A stretch of 14,174 nt of DNA from JBDTVS01 sp040007095 (GCA_040007095.1 JBDTVS010000237.1:1-14174), one strand, 5' to 3'; numbered from the stretch's first letter, positions 6,085 through 13,499 are shown. A program made the numbers and translations. The notes: a model not told the origin generated them from the letters alone.

Positions 6085-7110
6085 CTACGTTTCGAGTTGG
6101 TGCCCGATGGCGTCAGCGATCGGTGATTCCGGCCACGTGGGCGTCGGCGCCGCAACGTAGCCGGCATGTGCCAGCCGACTCTGAAACAGCGCCGTCTCGG
6201 ACGCCCAGAAGACCAGCTTCACCCACAACCGGGCCAAGACGTACCCTTGCCCGAGCAGAAAGCCCAGCCAGATCGACCAGCCCGCGCCGCCGGCACCCGG
6301 CGCGACGAGCCCGTAAGCGGCGAGCACGATCGCAAAGAGCAACACGTCCAGCAGGTACAGGGTGCCGGCGGTCGCGAGATTCCGTCTGATGAATCGGACG
6401 CCGGCGATTGTGGCGCCAATCATGCTGCGCCGATCCTCGACGACCGCGCGGACCTTCGCGTAGTCGAACACGATATTGCACGCCGCCAACGCGGCCCCGA
6501 ACACGCCGTAGAGTCCCACGCGAATCAGGAACGCGGTGCGCTCGACGGTCAGTTCCCGCGTCAGACGCGGAAACACCCATCCGAACAGCCAGGGATGGAG
6601 CGCACCAAACAGCACCCCGTAGGCGAGCGCCATCACGACCGCCAAACGCAGAAAGCGGAAGAAGAACACTCCCGAAGCGGCGAAGAATCCATGGGCATGC
6701 GTGACGCGATTGCGCGCATAGCGATCGAGGATCCCGCCCGCGAGAAACAGCCACCCGGCGATGTACGCGGCGGCCGCGCTGACGATGACCACAGGCTGAC
6801 GGCCGTTGTCCATGAACGAACTCAGATTGTCGAGTACGGCGGCAAACCCGATCACCGCCGGCTTGAACGTGCTCGACAGGCCGGTGGCGTCGCTCATGAA
6901 TTCCTGCATCCAGTCGTAGTTCACGCCGGATGCCGCGGTGTTGGCGGCCAGGCTGCTGCCGAGGCTGGTCTGCAGCCGGTCGCGCATGGCTACCGCCAGC
7001 GGCAGACTGACCAGCACGGTCAGGGCCCACACGCCCAGCCACACCGCCGGCGCGCGATTGACGCGGCGGGCCCCTTCACGCAGAGCGGCGAGCGCTGCCG
7101 GGGCTCTCAT
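6085..7110 (-). CDS. Polytopic membrane protein of unknown function
   Basis: This 341-residue protein has about six to eight hydrophobic segments, near residues 22-41, 84-98, 105-127, 147-180 (possibly two), 192-214, 247-270 and 278-298. A polar stretch with Ser, Asn and Asp (about 43-82) probably forms an extracytoplasmic loop after the first helix. A conserved-looking segment FDYAKVRAVVEDRRSM (about 215-230) precedes the last helices and is probably a cytoplasmic amphipathic piece. I do not recognise the family. I chose the ATG at 7110 over a TTG at 7158 because the added residues are basic and unlike a membrane protein start. Upstream is a 148-bp gap to the M1 peptidase on the same strand, so co-transcription is possible but not shown. 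Confidence 0.75.
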   Translation of the reverse strand: MRAPAALAALREGARRVNRAPAVWLGVWALTVLVSLPLAVAMRDRLQTSLGSSLAANTAASGVNYDWMQEFMSDATGLSSTFKPAVIGFAAVLDNLSSFMDNGRQPVVIVSAAAAYIAGWLFLAGGILDRYARNRVTHAHGFFAASGVFFFRFLRLAVVMALAYGVLFGALHPWLFGWVFPRLTRELTVERTAFLIRVGLYGVFGAALAACNIVFDYAKVRAVVEDRRSMIGATIAGVRFIRRNLATAGTLYLLDVLLFAIVLAAYGLVAPGAGGAGWSIWLGFLLGQGYVLARLWVKLVFWASETALFQSRLAHAGYVAAPTPTWPESPIADAIGHQLET

Positions 7111-7258
7111 GAAACGTGTCCAGCCTTTCCGTATTTGACGCCGTCCGCGCGTCGCCAATCTTCGGCGATGGGCTCGCGGCTCCCGCCCTCGTGGCGAGAG
7201 TCGAGGGCCACTGTCCGGTTGCCTGCGTTTCCGCGGCGGCGTCTCCGGTTCGGCCGAC

Positions 7259-9214
7259 TCACGCGAGCGTCGCCCAATTGAGGAGCAGATCCTGCAGCCA
7301 TACCATCCACTTCAGCGACCATTTGGTCGCGGCCCGAGGCCCGCGCGGCGCCAGCGTCCTGGAGTTGTTGGTGCTGTTGACGTCGAGCAGCAGCACACCA
7401 TCGGGATCGACCTGGGCCGACACGGCGCGCGACGGGCGGTTGTAGGTGTACACCTTCCAGCGGTCGCGGCCGTCCCACTCCTGGTCGACGTGATCGCCGT
7501 CGGCGAACGTGACCCGGACGCTCACTGGGAAAATCCCCTCGCCGTAGCGGCGAATGACCGCCGAGGTGCGGAACGAACCGCCCTCATTCGTACTCTGGAG
7601 ATCCTGGACGCCGTAGTCGAACACATTCGAGCTGCGATAGACCTGATCGAAAAACCAGCCCAGGTCGTGGCCCGCAACCGCGGACGCCGCGTCGAAAAAG
7701 TCAGAGGGCCTGGGATGATTGAACTGCCACCGCGAGAAATAAGTGGCCATGATCCGCTGCAGCGTCTCCCAGCCCAGGCGCCTTTCGAGCGTGTTCAGCC
7801 ACAGCGCTGTCTTGGCGTAGCTGATGGCGTTGCGCGCCACGCGCGACGGAAAGTAGCCGTAGCTTGGCGAGGCCGGCAGGTCGCTCTTGGGCGCGGCCCG
7901 ATAGAGACCCATTCGATTGCGATCGAGCTCGCGCGACAACGCGATGTCGCGAACGGCATACGGCACGAAGCCGCCGAAATAACGCAGCGCGAGGTGGCTG
8001 GGCGAAAAGGAGACGCCCTCAACCCGCGCCGTCGAGAAGGTGTTGAACCCTTCGTCCATCCACGCATCCTCGAATTCGTTGCTGCCGACCATCCCGTACC
8101 ACCACTGATGACCGGCCTCGTGCATGGTCACGCTCTCAGGCGTGAGGCCTCGCGGAGCGACCAGCCACCGCGTGCCAGCCGTGAACAGTGTCGGGTATTC
8201 CATCCCGTCGACATCGCTCTGATAGGCGGGATCGACGATGGTGATGTGACCGTAGGGATACGCACCGAACCACTCGCCGTAGTGCGTCAAGGTCTCGCGG
8301 GTTGCGTCGAAATGGCGCCGGGCCTGGGCCGCATGCTCGGGCTGAAGCAGCAACCGCATCTCGACGGGCGGTAAGTTCGGGTGCTCGAAGCGCTCCGTGA
8401 GGTCGAGGTAGTCGGGACTGGTGGTCCAGGAGAAATCATGGACGTCTTCCTGATAATAGCGGTGCGTGGTCGTGCGGTCGGGGTTGTCGCGCCGTTCGCG
8501 CTCGACGCCGGTTGCGCCGACGGTCCACGACTGCGGCACGGTCAGCTTCACGTCGTAGACGCCATAGTCCGCAAAGAATTCGGTCCCGGCGTGGAACTGG
8601 TGGCAATTCCACCCTTCGTCCTGCAGGACGCCAAGCTTGGGAAACCACTGGGCGATGAAGAAGAAATTCCCGAGCGTACCGGTCCGTGCGAACGTGCGCG
8701 GAATGTGCGCGGTCCACGTGATCTCGATCGTCGCGCTGCCGCCTGGCCCCACCGCCCTCGGCAGCGGCACCTGCATCACCGTTCCATCGTCCCCATTTCC
8801 ATCGTCGGGCGAGATGAAAGTTGCGCGCGCGGTGAGGTCCGTTCCCGGATCGCCTTCACCTTGTCGAAGCACGAGTCGACCGACGTCTACACGCGACCAT
8901 TCGTTGGGCCGCCGGTCGAATCGGACACCGGCGAGCGTCGCCTCGCGAAGCCAGGTGGATCGGGTGTCGCGCCACGCATTCCAGTAGAGATGAAACCGCA
9001 GATCGTCCACCGTTCTTGACGTGATGTTTCGCCAGGTGATGACCTCGGATGCCGTGATGGTACGGGCCGCCGGGTCCAGCCGCGCGTCGATGACGTAGTT
9101 CGCGTTGCGGGGCGACCGCGGCGGGGCGACGGCGCCTGTTGACGAAGGTTGGGCGAGCGCTGCCCTCGCCGCGAGGAGAATCGCACAGGCGGCGAGGCAG
9201 CAAGCGCGGGACAT
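7259..9214 (-). CDS. Secreted M1-family zinc metallopeptidase
   Basis: The 651-residue protein starts with a signal peptide (MSRACCLAACAILLAARAALA|Q, cleavage about residue 21). An N-terminal beta-rich domain of M1 type follows. The substrate-binding segment is VDGMEYPTLF, equivalent to the GxMEN motif. The zinc site is HEAGH (His365, Glu366, His369) with the third ligand Glu388 in WMDEGFNTF, giving HExxH-x18-E as in gluzincins. The helical catalytic domain includes ISYAKTALWLNTLE and a Pro-rich PRPSDFFDA segment. A short beta domain closes the protein and the C-terminus is hydrophobic and Trp-rich. It likely trims peptides outside the cytoplasm for nutrition. No Shine-Dalgarno motif precedes the ATG. 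Instead a TAGCAT box ends 7 nt upstream, which predicts a leaderless mRNA. The gap to fkbM is only 24 bp, so its promoter lies next to and within the end of that gene. Confidence 0.9.
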   Translation of the reverse strand: MSRACCLAACAILLAARAALAQPSSTGAVAPPRSPRNANYVIDARLDPAARTITASEVITWRNITSRTVDDLRFHLYWNAWRDTRSTWLREATLAGVRFDRRPNEWSRVDVGRLVLRQGEGDPGTDLTARATFISPDDGNGDDGTVMQVPLPRAVGPGGSATIEITWTAHIPRTFARTGTLGNFFFIAQWFPKLGVLQDEGWNCHQFHAGTEFFADYGVYDVKLTVPQSWTVGATGVERERRDNPDRTTTHRYYQEDVHDFSWTTSPDYLDLTERFEHPNLPPVEMRLLLQPEHAAQARRHFDATRETLTHYGEWFGAYPYGHITIVDPAYQSDVDGMEYPTLFTAGTRWLVAPRGLTPESVTMHEAGHQWWYGMVGSNEFEDAWMDEGFNTFSTARVEGVSFSPSHLALRYFGGFVPYAVRDIALSRELDRNRMGLYRAAPKSDLPASPSYGYFPSRVARNAISYAKTALWLNTLERRLGWETLQRIMATYFSRWQFNHPRPSDFFDAASAVAGHDLGWFFDQVYRSSNVFDYGVQDLQSTNEGGSFRTSAVIRRYGEGIFPVSVRVTFADGDHVDQEWDGRDRWKVYTYNRPSRAVSAQVDPDGVLLLDVNSTNNSRTLAPRGPRAATKWSLKWMVWLQDLLLNWATLA

Positions 9215-9221
9215 CTGGCGA

Positions 9222-9227
9222 ATGCTA
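9222..9227 (-). promoter_or_regulatory. Predicted -10 box of the M1 peptidase gene
   Basis: TAGCAT (9227 to 9222, minus) places +1 near 9215, one nucleotide before the ATG at 9214. It falls in the 24-bp gap after fkbM, so any -35 contact would be in coding DNA. No clear -35 is seen. Confidence 0.45.
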
Positions 9228-9238
9228 CAACGATTCGA

Positions 9239-10195
9239 TCACGCGGCGGACTGTGGCACGAACACGATCGATACGAGCGAGTCTGCGGGGGCGTGTCCGA
9301 GCGGCGAGCCGATCGTGCCGTGGTCGAGTGTGTGGGCGGTGTAGCCGAGCGCCCGCATGTCCGCCAGGAAGGCGTCGACCCGAGTGCCGGCCGCGCGCTC
9401 GAGTTGAACGGGATGCAGTTCGGACAGAATCAACGGACGATCTTCTGCGAGCAGGCGCCTCGCGCCCTGCACGACCAGCGGCTCGGCACCCTCGACGTCC
9501 ATCTTGATCAGCCGTATGGGCCGCGCGAGCGCCTGATCGTCGAGTGCCACGATCGGGATCTGCCGCGCCTGGTTGCCGGGCAGCGGCGTCGTGCCGTCCC
9601 GAAGCAAGTACGCGCCGCCAGTGTTCAGGGTTTCCACCGGAAAGGTCAGCGTCGCGGTTCCCGACCTGGAGCCGACGGCGGCGCGGCGAAACACGACGCG
9701 ATCGCCGAACTGGTTTTCCGCGATCGATCGCTCCAGCAGGTCGGCGTTCGCGTCGGACGGCTCGAACGCGTGGATTCTTCCGGCCGGCCCGACGATAGCC
9801 GCCATGTGCATCGTGAAGAACCCGATGTGCGCCCCGGCGTCGACCGCATTGTCGCCGGGCTCGAGCATGTTTCGGACGAACGCGACGCCATCCTCTTCGT
9901 ACCGGCCGCGGACGATATTCAGGCCGATCACGTGATCGGCGAGATCGATCAGGAGCCTCGCGCCGCCGTCGAGCTCTTTGATGACGACGGTGCGATCGTT
10001 GGTGTGCGCGTAGTCCCGATTCTTCTGCTGAAACTCGGCGGAGGTCATCAGATGGTGGCGCAGTTCCGCGGTATCGCGCGATCCGACCAGCTTCGGGCCG
10101 ATGACGTCTTCGCTTTCCGGTTCGCGATCGAGGAACAGTCGATACGCCCACACGACATGCTCGCGCGTGAGACCGCCAGGATGCTGTGCGTTCAT
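9239..10195 (-). CDS. FkbM-family SAM-dependent methyltransferase with N-terminal DUF4214-like domain
   Basis: The 318-residue protein has two parts. Residues 9-60 (REHVVWAYRLFLDREPESED, then ELRHHLMTSAEF) look like the DUF4214-type helical domain often attached to glycan-processing enzymes. Residues 105-315 are a Rossmann methyltransferase of the FkbM type, with the SAM motif VDAGAHIGFFT (118-128), an acidic ribose-binding residue in HAFEPSD and the family signature IKMDVEGAEPLVVQGA (230-245). FkbM enzymes methylate hydroxyl groups of sugars or natural products, so an exopolysaccharide or glycan substrate is likely, but no glycosyltransferase is nearby to confirm it. No Shine-Dalgarno motif is seen before the ATG. 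A TACGAT box at 10276-10271 would give a leader of about 70 nt. Confidence 0.85.
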   Translation of the reverse strand: MNAQHPGGLTREHVVWAYRLFLDREPESEDVIGPKLVGSRDTAELRHHLMTSAEFQQKNRDYAHTNDRTVVIKELDGGARLLIDLADHVIGLNIVRGRYEEDGVAFVRNMLEPGDNAVDAGAHIGFFTMHMAAIVGPAGRIHAFEPSDANADLLERSIAENQFGDRVVFRRAAVGSRSGTATLTFPVETLNTGGAYLLRDGTTPLPGNQARQIPIVALDDQALARPIRLIKMDVEGAEPLVVQGARRLLAEDRPLILSELHPVQLERAAGTRVDAFLADMRALGYTAHTLDHGTIGSPLGHAPADSLVSIVFVPQSAA

Positions 10196-10270
10196 GTCCG
10201 TTTGTGTGCGAGACGGGACGTTGGTGTGCCGGAGTGCGCGCTCTTCAGAACGACTTCAGGACGACCGTGA

Positions 10271-10276
10271 ATCGTA
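10271..10276 (-). promoter_or_regulatory. Possible extended -10 for the FkbM gene
   Basis: On the minus strand TGGTACGAT gives an extended -10 (TGnTAnnnT) with +1 expected near 10264. It lies back to back with the plus-strand TATAAT at 10293. No -35 hexamer is evident. Confidence 0.35.
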
Positions 10277-10292
10277 CCACTGATCCCGGCGC

Positions 10293-10298
10293 TATAAT
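10293..10298 (+). promoter_or_regulatory. -10 box TATAAT of the DapB-like gene
   Basis: A perfect TATAAT with expected +1 at 10305, two nucleotides before the ATG at 10307. This leaves no room for a ribosome-binding site. No -35 is visible at the usual distance. Confidence 0.55.
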
Positions 10299-10306
10299 TC
10301 GCGACT

Positions 10307-11311
10307 ATGGCGAGTATCCGCGTGATGCATTTCGGGCTGGGCCCGGTCGGCACAGCCGTGGTGAAACAGGTGTCGGCCCGCCGTGGACTGACGAGCGTGG
10401 GCGCGATCGATATCGACCCGTCCAAGATCGGCCGCGATCTCGGCGACGTCGCCGGTGTCGGAAAACGACTCGGCGTGAAGGTCTCGGGCGATGCGGCGAA
10501 AACCCTCAAGTCGGCGAAGCCTCACGTGGTTATTTTGTGCACCAGTTCCTCGATCAAAAAGGTGCTGCCGCAGGTCGAAGCGATTCTCGGCGCCAGGCTG
10601 CCGATCGTCTCGACGACCGAGGAGTTGAGCTACCCCGAATACACGCATGTGCGGTATGCGCGGAAGATCGACAAGCTGGCCAAAAAGGCGCGCGTCGCCG
10701 TGCTCGGCACCGGCGTCAATCCGGGCTACGTGATGGACGCGCTGCCGATCATGCTGACCGCGGTATGCGAGCGGGTCGAGCGCGTCACGGTTCATCGTGT
10801 TCAGGATGCACGAAGCCGGCGGCTGCCGTTTCAGCAGAAGATTGGCGCCGGCCTGACGACGGAGCAGTTTGAGCGCCAGGTGGCCGACAATGCCGTACGG
10901 CACGTCGGGTTCACCGAATCGATCGCCATGATTGGCGACGCGCTCGGCTGGACGCTCGACCGCATTACGGACGATATTCAACCCAAGCTCGCGACGGTGA
11001 CGATCTCGAGCGAGTACCTCGCGGTCGATCCTGGCTACGTCTGCGGCATGGTGCAGGATGGCGTCGGCTATCGCAAGGGCGAACCGGTGATTCGGCTGCA
11101 CATGGAGGCGTACCTCGGTGCGCCCGAGTCGTTCGACACCATCCAGATCGAGGGGACCCCGCCGCTGTCGCTGAAGATGCTCGGCGGCATTCATGGCGAT
11201 GTGGCGACCGCGTCGATCGTGATCAACGCGATCCCGAAGGTGCTCGCCGCGAAACCGGGTCTTCACACGATGCGCGATTTGCCGCTGCCGTCGTTCTTCC
11301 CCGGAAACTGA
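10307..11311 (+). CDS. DapB-like NAD(P)-dependent dehydrogenase (2,4-diaminopentanoate dehydrogenase-like)
   Basis: The 334-residue protein begins with a Rossmann nucleotide-binding motif, VMHFGLGPVGTAVVK (Gly10-x-Gly-x-x-Gly), and an IDIDPSK strand end. It then has VVILCTSSS, the VSTTEE segment and the loop GTGVNPGYVMDALP (134-147). This layout is that of dihydrodipicolinate-reductase-fold enzymes annotated as 2,4-diaminopentanoate dehydrogenase or DapB-like. True DapB is shorter (about 270 residues) and has a different active-site loop, so lysine biosynthesis is unlikely. No ornithine-degradation or lysine genes are nearby, and the substrate is unknown. The ATG directly follows a TATAAT box by 8 nt, which predicts a leaderless mRNA. 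A terminator-like hairpin follows at 11326. Confidence 0.8.
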   Translation: MASIRVMHFGLGPVGTAVVKQVSARRGLTSVGAIDIDPSKIGRDLGDVAGVGKRLGVKVSGDAAKTLKSAKPHVVILCTSSSIKKVLPQVEAILGARLPIVSTTEELSYPEYTHVRYARKIDKLAKKARVAVLGTGVNPGYVMDALPIMLTAVCERVERVTVHRVQDARSRRLPFQQKIGAGLTTEQFERQVADNAVRHVGFTESIAMIGDALGWTLDRITDDIQPKLATVTISSEYLAVDPGYVCGMVQDGVGYRKGEPVIRLHMEAYLGAPESFDTIQIEGTPPLSLKMLGGIHGDVATASIVINAIPKVLAAKPGLHTMRDLPLPSFFPGN

Positions 11312-11325
11312 CCGCCGTCGACCGG

Positions 11326-11354
11326 ACGGACCGCCCCAGAGCCCCGCGGTCCGT
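11326..11354 (+). terminator. Terminator-like hairpin after the DapB-like gene
   Basis: ACGGACCGC (11326-11334) pairs perfectly over 9 bp with GCGGTCCGT (11346-11354), with an 11-nt loop, starting 15 nt past the stop codon. No T-run follows. It also lies just upstream of the promoter of the next gene. Confidence 0.5.
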
Positions 11355-11375
11355 GTGCCTGCCGCCGGGGCGTGC

Positions 11376-11381
11376 TACGCT
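11376..11381 (+). promoter_or_regulatory. Extended -10 box of the zinc-ribbon gene
   Basis: TGCTACGCT (TGnTAnnnT) gives +1 near 11388, two nucleotides before the GTG at 11390. This supports both a leaderless transcript and the choice of the GTG start over an upstream frame extension. Confidence 0.45.
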
Positions 11382-11389
11382 TTTGGCTC

Positions 11390-11854
11390 GTGCAAATCCT
11401 TGCGAGGTGTCCGGCCTGTGGTGCCGGCCTGCCCGTGGACGCCGCCGAGGCCCCAGCGGCAATCCGGTGCGGCGGGTGCGGCCAGGACGTGCCGCTGGTG
11501 TTCACCACGGCGGTCCGAGACGATCAGGCGGTCGATGGCTGTCCGGTGTGTCAGGGTGCGGATTTCTACAAGCGGAAGGATTTTGCGCCGAACGTCGGAC
11601 TCACCATCATTGTGATCGGCGTCTCCATCAGCGCGGTCTTCTACTGGTTCGGCCGCGACGTCATGGCATACAGCGTGCTCGGCGGCGCGACCCTGGTCGA
11701 CTTCGCCATCTACGGCCGGTTGAAAGACATCACCGTGTGCTACCGCTGCCACACCGAGTTTCGCGGCGGGTACTCGCGGACCGCGCCCGCGTTCGATCTT
11801 CACACCGCTGACACGCTCGAGCAGGAGTACGAGCGGCGAATCAGAAGGCGATGA
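11390..11854 (+). CDS. Small membrane protein with two zinc ribbons
   Basis: The 154-residue protein carries four cysteine pairs: C7/C10 and C27/C30 make one zinc ribbon at the N-terminus; C51/C54 (CPVC) and C117/C120 (CYRC) make a second. Between the halves of the second ribbon are two hydrophobic segments (about 70-87 and 92-108) that probably form a membrane hairpin, so both cysteine pairs would face the same side, likely the cytoplasm. The C-terminus is charged and helical (DTLEQEYERRIRRR). I do not recognise a named family. The GTG start is preferred because it follows a TGCTACGCT promoter box and begins just before the first cysteine pair. The gene converges on moeA across an octamer repeat. 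Confidence 0.7.
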   Translation: MQILARCPACGAGLPVDAAEAPAAIRCGGCGQDVPLVFTTAVRDDQAVDGCPVCQGADFYKRKDFAPNVGLTIIVIGVSISAVFYWFGRDVMAYSVLGGATLVDFAIYGRLKDITVCYRCHTEFRGGYSRTAPAFDLHTADTLEQEYERRIRRR

Positions 11855-11860
11855 GAGGAA

Positions 11861-12012
11861 GGGGTAATGGAGTGATTTTGAGTGCTTGGCCTGAGTCGGG
11901 CATGCCCACGAGACCAGCATTTCTCGTGCCGCGCGTCGGAGCCGCTACCTCACTCCATCACTCCTGTACTCGATCACCCCGTCACCCCGTCACTCCATTA
12001 CCCCATTGCACG
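11861..12012. repeat. Octamer repeat array with 15-bp perfect inverted ends between convergent genes
   Basis: From 11949 to 12012 the sequence divides into eight consecutive 8-mers with consensus nTCACyCC (for example CTCACTCC, ATCACTCC, ATCACCCC, GTCACCCC, GTCACTCC, ATTACCCC). On the other side GGGGTAATGGAGTGA (11861-11875) is the exact reverse complement of 11990-12004, so the transcript can fold on itself. The intervening DNA has a 7-bp dyad CACGAGA/TCTCGTG (11907-11913, 11922-11928) and the palindrome GGGCATGCCC (11898-11907). It may act as a bidirectional terminator for the zinc-ribbon gene and moeA. Confidence 0.7.
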
Positions 12013-12014
12013 TT

Positions 12015-13223
12015 CTAGAACAGCGTTACCTCGACCATCGCTCCGCTCTCCACCACACCTTCTCCATCCGGAATTTCGATATAACCGTCCGCGTTCGCGA
12101 GGCTGGTGATCTCGCCGGAGCCTTTGAATGCCGGAAAGGCGACGCCGTCGGCGACCCTGACCGTATAGATCTGGTGTCGCGCGGCCGGCGATACGATGCG
12201 GCGTCCGAGCGGCACACGCACGGTCCGAGGCTGGTATGGAGGCAGGTGTGCCATGGTGCGTAGAAACGGCACGAGCAGAAGATAGGCATTCGAGAGGCAC
12301 GACGTCGGATTGCCGGGCATGCCCAACAGCGGTGTGCCGCCGACCAGCGCGAAGGCCGTGGGTTTCCCCGGCTTGACCGAAATGCCGTGAAAGATCATCT
12401 CGCCGCGCGCCGCGACGACATCCAGCATCAGGTCGCGCTCGCCGACGGAACTGCCACCGGAAAACACCAGGAGATCTCGGGTGCAGCAGTCATCAAGCGC
12501 GCGGAGGAGCGCCTCGATGGTGTCCTCCACGATGCGATACGGCTCCGGCACGCCGCCGTGCGCACCGATGACCGCCGACAGCGTAAAGCGATTGACGTCG
12601 TAAATGTGACCCGCGGCGAGCGGCTGTCCAGGCTCGACGACTTCGTTGCCGGTCGACAGAATCGCCACGCGGGGGCGCTCGTACACCTCGACGCCATCGC
12701 AGCCGATTGCCGCCAGTGCACCGATCCGGCCCGGCGTGAGCACGTCGCCGGATGCGATCACGACGCTGCCCGTCGCGATGTCGGCGCCGCGCCGACCGAT
12801 ATGTTGACCTGGGATCGCGGGTTCGAGGACGGCTACCAGATCCTCGCCGAGGATCGCCGTGCCCTCGACCATGACCACGGCGTCGGCACCAACGGGCAGG
12901 GGCGCGCCGGTGGCGATTTCCGAGCAGTTCCCCGGAGCGATTGAGACCTGCGGGACCTGTCCCGAGTACACCCGCTCCACGATACGAAGGCGAGCGGCGG
13001 TGGTGCGGGAGGCGGCGGTCGTATCGGCGGCGACGACGGCGTATCCGTCCATGGCCGCTCGCGCAAACGGCGGGACGTCCATGCGCGAGGTCACGTCGTG
13101 CGCGGCTACGCGGCCCGGCGCGCGGTCCAGCCCGACCCGCTCGGTTCGCGCGACCGGGCGGACGCGGGTCGCGAGACGGTGCCGCGCTTCCTCAAGCGAG
13201 ATCGTCGTCGTAAACGGACGCAT
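12015..13223 (-). CDS. moeA: Molybdopterin molybdotransferase MoeA
   Basis: The 402-residue cytoplasmic enzyme inserts molybdate into adenylated molybdopterin in the last step of molybdenum cofactor synthesis. Visible family blocks are PPFARAAMDGYAV with Asp59, EIATGAPLPVGADAVVMVE (102-120), PGQHIGRRGADI (138-149), the MogA-like subdomain AILSTGNEVVEPG (187-199) with IYDVNRFTL, the SGGSSVGERD loop (255-264), KPGKPTAF (284-291) and GMPGNPTSC (301-309). A C-terminal beta domain ends the protein, so it is complete. The ATG at 13223 begins close to the normal family N-terminus. No Shine-Dalgarno or good -10 is obvious just upstream. moaB lies upstream on the same strand, 276 bp away, with a repeat between them, so they may be separate transcripts. 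Confidence 0.93.
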   Translation of the reverse strand: MRPFTTTISLEEARHRLATRVRPVARTERVGLDRAPGRVAAHDVTSRMDVPPFARAAMDGYAVVAADTTAASRTTAARLRIVERVYSGQVPQVSIAPGNCSEIATGAPLPVGADAVVMVEGTAILGEDLVAVLEPAIPGQHIGRRGADIATGSVVIASGDVLTPGRIGALAAIGCDGVEVYERPRVAILSTGNEVVEPGQPLAAGHIYDVNRFTLSAVIGAHGGVPEPYRIVEDTIEALLRALDDCCTRDLLVFSGGSSVGERDLMLDVVAARGEMIFHGISVKPGKPTAFALVGGTPLLGMPGNPTSCLSNAYLLLVPFLRTMAHLPPYQPRTVRVPLGRRIVSPAARHQIYTVRVADGVAFPAFKGSGEITSLANADGYIEIPDGEGVVESGAMVEVTLF

Positions 13224-13274
13224 GTCAATTCACACTGGGACTATCGCCTGTCGTACTGATTTCCAGAGACAAAA

Positions 13275-13352
13275 TGCAACCACGAAACCGCGAAAGCACG
13301 AAGAATACCTACTCATCTTGTGACTTCGTGTTTTGGTGTCTTTCGGGTTGCA
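13275..13352. repeat. Octamer-based imperfect inverted repeat between moaB and moeA
   Basis: The left arm (13275-13303) contains three 8-mers, CCACGAAA, CCGCGAAA and GCACGAAG. The right arm (13324-13352), read on the minus strand, contains ACACCAAA and ACACGAAG, with TCACAAGA beyond. Both arms are 29 nt and pair at about 21 positions. The outer TGCAACC/GGTTGCA and inner CACGAAG/CTTCGTG match perfectly, and the loop is 20 nt. The base composition is richer in A than the surroundings. It may be a terminator or a repeat element. Confidence 0.6.
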
Positions 13353-13497
13353 GTTGGACGTCGCGAATACGCACCTTGGTGGCCGCATACGCCCAGACTG
13401 CGATTTCTCCGGCCGCCGAAAGAGAGAGTAGCCGGTCGTGATTCCACGGACGCAGGTCACCGACGTTCCGGTCGCGTGATTCGCTGCAGGAATCCCC
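13309..13497 (-). pseudogene. Possible C-terminal remnant of an unrecognised gene
   Basis: In one minus frame the sequence from just after the moaB stop to a TAG at 13309 is open, and its middle reads like real protein: DLRPWNHDRLLSLSAAGE followed by IAVWAYAATKVRIRDVQLQP, with alternating hydrophobic residues typical of beta strands. No start codon fits, and the frame continues upstream only as a shadow of moaB. The last codons (HQNTKSQDE) run into the right arm of the octamer repeat, so the original stop seems replaced. I cannot name the family. It may be chance, but the alternative frame here (start at 13499) looks random. Confidence 0.3.
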
Positions 13498-13499
13498 AT

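Noticed and set aside
6166..7281. 371-codon plus-strand frame covering the membrane protein gene
   Set aside because: It is a shadow frame: the minus strand has clear hydrophobic helices, while this frame reads as Gln/Arg/His-rich random sequence.
9149..10270. 373-codon plus-strand frame covering the FkbM gene
   Set aside because: It is antisense to a complete methyltransferase with all its motifs. The translation is low-complexity and Arg/Asp-rich.
11861..13352. CRISPR-like interpretation of the repeats
   Set aside because: Units are 8 bp, contiguous without spacers, and there are no cas genes.
13230..13499. 89-codon minus-strand frame between moaB and moeA
   Set aside because: It runs through both arms of the octamer repeat, has no ribosome site and reads as random sequence. 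A different frame looks more protein-like.
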